A stretch of DNA of 64,000 bases from contig NZ_CP154467.1 in NCBI RefSeq assembly GCF_039545455.1, positions 1,178,001 through 1,242,000 on the forward strand, read 5' to 3'. Both the position numbers and the translations under genes were made by a program. The DNA comes from Brucella sp. BE17. GTDB taxonomy: Bacteria; Pseudomonadota; Alphaproteobacteria; Rhizobiales; Rhizobiaceae. The notes under the pieces are model-generated. The model searched no databases. It saw nothing but the letters and a program-made list of their open reading frames with translations, and was not told the DNA's origin. Below, one piece after another: positions 59,073-64,000 of the stretch (within the stretch, counting starts at the first letter, position 1; the number at the start of each line of letters is the position of its first letter).

Positions 59073-60478
59073 TACTTCTTACCCTGTTCAGCCAGTTCAT
59101 TTGGCAAGGCATAGGCCCATTGCGTAATATTCCCAGCACCAAGGCAGATGACAAAATCACCGGGTTCGGCAATGGATGCAACCAGCGGCGCAATCTGTTC
59201 CGGCGCACTCACATAGCGTGCATCGCGATGTCCGGCAGTCTTTATACGGGAAACCAGTTCTTCCGAATTCACGCCCTCGATCGGTTCCTCGCCTGCCGTA
59301 TAGACCGGCGTGACGATGATCGTGTCAGCATCGTTAAAGCAGGCGGCAAACTCGTCAAACAGGTCGTGTAAACGCGAATAACGGTGCGGCTGGGCAATGG
59401 CGATTACACGGCCCTTGGTCGCTTCACGCCCCGCTTTGAGCACGGCGCGAATTTCAACGGGATGGTGACCGTAATCGTCAAAAATCTCCACATTGTTCCA
59501 CGAGCCTGTGTGGGTAAAGCGCCGCTTCACGCCGCCAAACGAACCAAGGCCTCTGCGAATATCGTCAGCGGACATGCCCAGCTCATGCGCGACGGCAATC
59601 GCAGCCGTCGCATTGGAGACGTTGTGCAAGCCCGGCATAGGCAGTCGCAGATCCTTAATCTCAATCGTCTCGTCCTTGCGCGAACGGATCAGCACATCGA
59701 ACAGATTGGTAGCCCCTTCCATGCGCTGATTGACAAAGCGCACATCGGCCTGCGGGTTCTGCCCATACGTTATGATACGGCGATCCTCGATACGGCTAAC
59801 CAGCGCCTGCACTTCCGGGTGATCGAGGCACATGACGCCGAAACCATAAAATGGTACATTTTCGACGAATTGCCGGAAAGCACCGCGCACATTGTCGAAA
59901 CTGCCGTAATGATCGAGATGCTCAGGGTCGATATTGGTGATGACCGCAATATCGGCAGGAAGCTTCAAAAACGTGCCGTCGCTCTCATCGGCTTCCACCA
60001 CCATCCAGTCGCCATCGCCCATGCGGGCATTGGTGCCATAGGCATTGATGATACCGCCATTGATCACGGTCGGATCAAGATGACCTGCATCAAGAAGGGC
60101 TGCGACCATGGAGGTCGTCGTCGTCTTGCCATGGGTGCCGCCAATAGCGACCGCACGGCGGAAACGCATCAACTCGGCCAGCATCTCGGCACGGCGCACG
60201 ATGGGTAGAAGTTTTTCACGTGCTGCGACCAGTTCAGGATTGTTTTTCTTGATGGCCGTCGAGACGACAAGCACTTCCGCCTCGCCGAGGTTCTCTGCCT
60301 TATGTCCGACGAAAACCTCGATGCCCTTCTCACGCAGGCGTTGCACATTGGCGCTGTCCGACTGATCCGACCCTTGCACCTTATAGCCAAGATTGTGCAG
60401 CACTTCCGCAATGCCGCTCATGCCGATGCCGCCAATGCCCACGAAATGGACGAGCCCGATGTTCAGCGGCATTTTCAT
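59072..60478 (-). CDS. murC: UDP-N-acetylmuramate--L-alanine ligase
   Basis: Adds the first amino acid of the stem peptide. The 468 residues of a Mur ligase show [20 protein letters not shown] (about 11-30), the ATP site [41 protein letters not shown] and [14 protein letters not shown]. It overlaps murB by one base and murG by four (ATGA). Two starts six bases apart (60478 and 60472) are possible. Confidence 0.97.
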   Translation of the reverse strand: MKMPLNIGLVHFVGIGGIGMSGIAEVLHNLGYKVQGSDQSDSANVQRLREKGIEVFVGHKAENLGEAEVLVVSTAIKKNNPELVAAREKLLPIVRRAEMLAELMRFRRAVAIGGTHGKTTTTSMVAALLDAGHLDPTVINGGIINAYGTNARMGDGDWMVVEADESDGTFLKLPADIAVITNIDPEHLDHYGSFDNVRGAFRQFVENVPFYGFGVMCLDHPEVQALVSRIEDRRIITYGQNPQADVRFVNQRMEGATNLFDVLIRSRKDETIEIKDLRLPMPGLHNVSNATAAIAVAHELGMSADDIRRGLGSFGGVKRRFTHTGSWNNVEIFDDYGHHPVEIRAVLKAGREATKGRVIAIAQPHRYSRLHDLFDEFAACFNDADTIIVTPVYTAGEEPIEGVNSEELVSRIKTAGHRDARYVSAPEQIAPLVASIAEPGDFVICLGAGNITQWAYALPNELAEQGKK

Positions 60479-61602
60479 GGCCGGTTTCCTCTCTTGAATT
60501 CCTGAACTGATTTGCCTGCTGCAATAGCCTCTGCGAGATCGGCAAGCAACTGTGCCGCATTCGGTTTGCCCACGCTTTTGGCAGCCTGCGCCTGCGCTTC
60601 TAGCCGTTCCGGCTCGTTCATGGCCGATTGGATAAGTGCTGCAAGACGCTCTGGCGAAAGTTCCGACTGCCGCACCACTTCGCCGCCGCCAGCAGCTTTA
60701 AGTGCTAGCGCATTGGCCGCCTGATCGTGGTCGAGCGCATGCGGAAACGGCACCAGAATGGCCGGACGCCCGATCACCGTGATTTCCGAAACCGTCGATG
60801 CGCCTGAACGCGAAATGACAAAATGCGCCTCAGCAATACGTGCGGGCATATCATTGAAGAACGGAGCAACATCTGCAGGAACACCAAGTTTGGCATAGGC
60901 TTCACGCACGGATGCCTCATCTTCCCTGCGTGCCTGCTGCGTGATCAACAACCGTGCGCGTTCTTTTTCAGGCAAAAGCGCTATTGCGGCGGGCAAGGAA
61001 TGCGAAAAGAACTGTGCGCCCTGACTGCCGCCAAAAATCAGCAGATGAAAGCGCTCATCGGCTTTTGCGGGCCTGTAGGCCGTCTCGGCAGCGCTCAGGA
61101 CCGGCGGACGCACCGGGTTGCCGGTCGTGACGATTTTTGATGAAAAAGCACTATTCGTTTCAGGCAGGAAGCCGCCTGCAATGGCTTTCACGCGAGCAGC
61201 CAATCCCTTGTTGGCGCGGCCCATAACGGCGTTTTGCTCATGTACCATGGTGGGAATATTCATACGGCTTGCCGCATAAAGCGGCGGCAGCGTCGGATAA
61301 CCGCCGAACCCTACGACGAGTTTGGGCTTCAAGCGGCGAAAAAGTTTTCTCGAATCGAGATTTCCCTGCCATAGCGCCCGAAACGTTTTGAGAAGGGCAA
61401 TAGGGTTTTTACCCGTAACCGTTGCCGAACGGATCACATGGACGTGGGCTTGATCAAAGGCGCCGGCAAAGCGTTGCGCACGTGCATCCGTCGCCAGATG
61501 CACATCATATCCACGTGCCTTCAACTCGTGGGCAAGAGCCTCCGCCGGGAATAGATGCCCGCCAGTGCCGCCTGCGGCCAGAACGATGGTCTCTTTACTC
61601 AT
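60475..61602 (-). CDS. murG: Lipid II synthase MurG (GlcNAc transferase)
   Basis: Adds GlcNAc to lipid I on the inner face of the membrane. The 375 residues of a GT-B glycosyltransferase show [20 protein letters not shown] (about 7-26), [45 protein letters not shown] and [23 protein letters not shown] 61602 has GAGG upstream. It starts seven bases after ftsW and overlaps murC. Confidence 0.97.
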   Translation of the reverse strand: MSKETIVLAAGGTGGHLFPAEALAHELKARGYDVHLATDARAQRFAGAFDQAHVHVIRSATVTGKNPIALLKTFRALWQGNLDSRKLFRRLKPKLVVGFGGYPTLPPLYAASRMNIPTMVHEQNAVMGRANKGLAARVKAIAGGFLPETNSAFSSKIVTTGNPVRPPVLSAAETAYRPAKADERFHLLIFGGSQGAQFFSHSLPAAIALLPEKERARLLITQQARREDEASVREAYAKLGVPADVAPFFNDMPARIAEAHFVISRSGASTVSEITVIGRPAILVPFPHALDHDQAANALALKAAGGGEVVRQSELSPERLAALIQSAMNEPERLEAQAQAAKSVGKPNAAQLLADLAEAIAAGKSVQEFKRGNRP

Positions 61603-61609
61603 ATCTGCC

Positions 61610-62758
61610 TCACAAAGCCGGAAAGCGTTCGCCGATACCAAGCGTCTGCGACATGCGTGCTTCGGGCCTGCGGCGCGTCAGAGCCAAAAGCATGCCCATG
61701 GTAATGGCAATCGCCACCAGCGACGAACCGCCATAGGAAATGAACGGCAAGGTCATGCCTTTGGCGGGCATCAGGTGGAGGTTCACTGCCATATTGATAA
61801 TCGACTGGAACCCGAACAGGATCACAATGCCCGACACCGCAAGTCGCGTGAAGGCGTCGCGCTCGCGCAATGCAATCGAAAGCCCACGTACCACGATGAA
61901 AGCAAACAGCAGCATGATGAGAAGGCAAAGGATAATGCCATATTCTTCCGCTGCCACTGAAAAGATAAAGTCGGTATGGCTGTCGGGAATGATACGTTTA
62001 ACCGTGCCTTCGCCCGGCCCCTGCCCGAACCAGCCGCCACGCAGGATCGCCTCGCGTCCAGCATCGACCTGAAACGTGTCGCCCTCGCCCGTCATGAAGC
62101 GGTTGATACGGCCTGCCACGTGATCGAACATCAAATAGGCACCAAAGGCACCAAATACCGCAAGTCCGCCTAGCATCAATATCCAGAACAGCGGTAGCCC
62201 CGCAAGAAAGAACATTGCACCCCATGTACCGGTGGTAAGCATGGTCTGCCCAAGATCAGGCTGGAGCACAAGAAGCCCAACCGTCACGCAAAACAGCAAC
62301 ATGGCGAGGAAATAGCCCGGCATTTCGCCGCCGCGCTCACGCTCGGAAAAAAGCCATGCGCAGACGACCACGAAAGCAGGCTTCATGAATTCGGACGGCT
62401 GAATGGAAATGCCCAAGATCGAAACCCAGCGCCGCGCACCCTTGACCTCGATACCAAAAAACAGCGCTGCGACCATAAGAACAAGCGAAATGCCAAGCAA
62501 AATCAATGCGAAGCGCCGCACCTGTCGCTGTGACAGGAACGAAACGCCGATCATGACGGCGATTGCCGGCACCATGAAGAAAATCTGCCGCTCCACGAAA
62601 TGAAAGCCATCAAGCCCGATACGCTGCGCCACGGCAGGACTTGCGGCAAAGGAGAGCAGAATGCCAAGCCCCATCAGGGCAAGACATGCAGCCAGAAAGA
62701 AACGGTCGATTGTCCACCACCAGTTGGCAACGGCACCACGGTCAACACGACTTACCAT
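61610..62758 (-). CDS. ftsW: Septal peptidoglycan glycosyltransferase FtsW
   Basis: SEDS-family membrane protein polymerising septal peptidoglycan together with its partner PBP. The 382 residues form about ten membrane segments, with [19 protein letters not shown] (the conserved region around residue 110-128), [19 protein letters not shown], the long periplasmic loop [24 protein letters not shown] segment [20 protein letters not shown], and [13 protein letters not shown] near the end. It overlaps murD by one base (TAATG). Confidence 0.96.
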   Translation of the reverse strand: MVSRVDRGAVANWWWTIDRFFLAACLALMGLGILLSFAASPAVAQRIGLDGFHFVERQIFFMVPAIAVMIGVSFLSQRQVRRFALILLGISLVLMVAALFFGIEVKGARRWVSILGISIQPSEFMKPAFVVVCAWLFSERERGGEMPGYFLAMLLFCVTVGLLVLQPDLGQTMLTTGTWGAMFFLAGLPLFWILMLGGLAVFGAFGAYLMFDHVAGRINRFMTGEGDTFQVDAGREAILRGGWFGQGPGEGTVKRIIPDSHTDFIFSVAAEEYGIILCLLIMLLFAFIVVRGLSIALRERDAFTRLAVSGIVILFGFQSIINMAVNLHLMPAKGMTLPFISYGGSSLVAIAITMGMLLALTRRRPEARMSQTLGIGERFPAL

Positions 62759-64000
62759 TAGCTTTCCCCTCCAATTGAGACGACGCCGGGCAGCGACAAC
62801 ACGGCGGTGCGAAACGCATCCCCACGCTTTTCAAAATTCTGGAACTGATCGAAGCTTGCGCAGGCAGGAGACAGCAGAACCACCGGCTCGCTTGCCGCAT
62901 CATTGCCCGCATCGCGCGCGGCATGTTCAACGGCAATTGCCAGCGTGTCAGAAATCTCGAACGCGACCCCATCACCGAGGGCTGCCGCAAATTGTGCCGC
63001 CGCTTCACCGATGAGATAAGCTTTGGCAATGCGCGGGAAAAAGCCCGCAAGCGAAGCGATCCCGCCGGATTTCGGAACCCCTCCGGCAATCCAGTAAATA
63101 TTTTTGGCAAAAGACGACAGAGCCGGTGCCGTAGCTTCGGCATTGGTTGCCTTGGAATCATTGACGAACAGCACCTTGCCGCGTTTTCCCACCTGCTCCA
63201 TACGATGCGCAAGACCGGGAAAACTTTTCAGCCCCGCACGGATTTCTTCGAGGCTCAAGCCCACCGCGAGACAGGAAACGATTGCGGCAAGCGCATTCTG
63301 CGCATTGTGCGCACCGCGCAGCGAACCGATCCCTTCAAGCGTTGCCAGCTCCGAAACCGCACCATCCTCAGCATGGAACAGGTTTGAACCTTCGGCAAAA
63401 TAACCGTTTTCAAGGTGCTTTTCTTTGGAAATCCGCTCGACATTCACGCCCTGCGCCGCCAGTTTTTCGGCAATCGCCATGCAATAAAGATCGTCCACGC
63501 CGACAATAGCCGTCCCGCTTTTCGCAACCAGCCGCTCCTTGATCGCAGCATAGTTTTCCATCGAACCATGCCGGTCGAGGTGATCGGGCGTCAGGTTTAA
63601 AAGAATACCTGCCGTCGGATTGAGCGATGGTGCCAGATCGACCTGATAAGACGAGCATTCGATCACATAAAAACGATTCCGTGCGGGCGGATCGAGTGTC
63701 AGTATGGCGGTTCCGATATTGCCGCCAAGCTGCATATCGCGACCTGACGCCTTGATGATATGGGCAATCAGCGCCGTGGTGGTGGATTTACCATTGGTGC
63801 CGGTAATGGCCACAAACGGACAATCGGGCGCAACCTTGTTGCGCTCCCGCACGAACAATTCCACATCGCCGATGATTTCAACATCTGCCGCCCTTGCAAG
63901 ATCGACGCTCCAGTGGGGCTTCGGGTGCGTCAAAGGCACGCCAGGCGACAACACGAAGGCATCGAACTGCGACCAGTCGGCCTTTTTGAGATCGCCAGTG
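62758..64000 (-). CDS. murD: UDP-N-acetylmuramoyl-L-alanine--D-glutamate ligase (N-terminus beyond window)
   Basis: Adds D-glutamate to the stem peptide. About 413 residues are visible. The frame is open to the right edge, reading [20 protein letters not shown] before the first in-window Met-like codon, so the true start lies outside. The ATP-site [49 protein letters not shown] and [13 protein letters not shown] are present. About 50 residues of the usual 460 are missing. It is coupled to ftsW by a one-base overlap. Confidence 0.96.
   Translation of the reverse strand, partial: TGDLKKADWSQFDAFVLSPGVPLTHPKPHWSVDLARAADVEIIGDVELFVRERNKVAPDCPFVAITGTNGKSTTTALIAHIIKASGRDMQLGGNIGTAILTLDPPARNRFYVIECSSYQVDLAPSLNPTAGILLNLTPDHLDRHGSMENYAAIKERLVAKSGTAIVGVDDLYCMAIAEKLAAQGVNVERISKEKHLENGYFAEGSNLFHAEDGAVSELATLEGIGSLRGAHNAQNALAAIVSCLAVGLSLEEIRAGLKSFPGLAHRMEQVGKRGKVLFVNDSKATNAEATAPALSSFAKNIYWIAGGVPKSGGIASLAGFFPRIAKAYLIGEAAAQFAAALGDGVAFEISDTLAIAVEHAARDAGNDAASEPVVLLSPACASFDQFQNFEKRGDAFRTAVLSLPGVVSIGGES

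Noticed and set aside
59384..60208. Plus-strand open frame of 274 codons
   Set aside because: Antisense shadow of murC.

Overview
The window looks like a chromosomal segment of an alphaproteobacterium of the Rhizobiales, closest in gene content to the Brucella/Ochrobactrum group. Supporting points are the circularly permuted two-piece tmRNA gene, the alpha-type SspB, the thyA-folA-hflK-hflC-DUF2065-degP gene order, the long-tailed FtsZ, and several families of short palindromic intergenic repeats. Nearly everything is ordinary housekeeping DNA. I see no prophage, insertion sequence, CRISPR array, tRNA or rRNA gene.

Layout. 1-1.2 kb: the start of a BtuB-like receptor gene behind a cobalamin riboswitch. 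1.5-6.9 kb: small metabolic genes (GHL10-type glycoside hydrolase-like protein, PNPOx-fold protein, PhzF, NUDIX, a BA14K-type secreted protein, a PLP aminotransferase). 7-16.9 kb: ilvC, a TetR regulator, kup, pdxJ, a STAS-like protein, a RecD-like helicase, then ilvB-ilvH behind a leader peptide and attenuator. 16.9-25.6 kb: miaA and serB (divergent), then a minus-strand run thyA, folA, hflK, hflC, DUF2065, degP and a BaiN-type flavoprotein. 26.2-30.1 kb: ssrA (tmRNA), an MFS exporter with a divergent TetR gene, and sspB followed by two small conserved genes. 30.1-45.8 kb: AsmA-like protein, FAD-linked oxidase, UPF0303, a kinase-like fusion protein, a UvrD-type helicase, CreA, a hexapeptide acyltransferase, SCO1, prmA, aminopeptidase P and azlCD. 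45.8-64 kb: DUF2461, ligA, recN, bamD, lpxC and the division and cell wall cluster ftsZ-ftsA-ftsQ-ddl-murB-murC-murG-ftsW-murD, all on the minus strand.

How the genes fit together. The dcw cluster makes the peptidoglycan precursors (MurD, MurC, MurB, Ddl, MurG) and the divisome core (FtsW, FtsQ, FtsA, FtsZ), with many stop/start overlaps. lpxC (lipid A) and bamD (outer membrane assembly) follow it. ilvB, ilvH and ilvC supply branched-chain amino acids. tmRNA and SspB lie about 2.3 kb apart and act in one pathway: tagging of stalled nascent chains and delivery of the tagged proteins to ClpXP. HflK, HflC and DegP are envelope protein-quality factors.

Most interesting for follow-up: a fusion of a RIO/ABC1-like kinase domain to a tail resembling the C-terminal subdomain of acyl-CoA synthetases; an insertion of about 45 residues between helicase motifs II and III of the UvrD-type protein; a V-x-L-x-x-F-[RK]-K-K motif shared by the SspB tail and the head of the neighbouring DUF4169 protein; the ilvB leader peptide; an orphan plus-strand terminator near 7,050 that may end a small RNA; and the repeat families, one copy of which supplies the 3' end of a gene.
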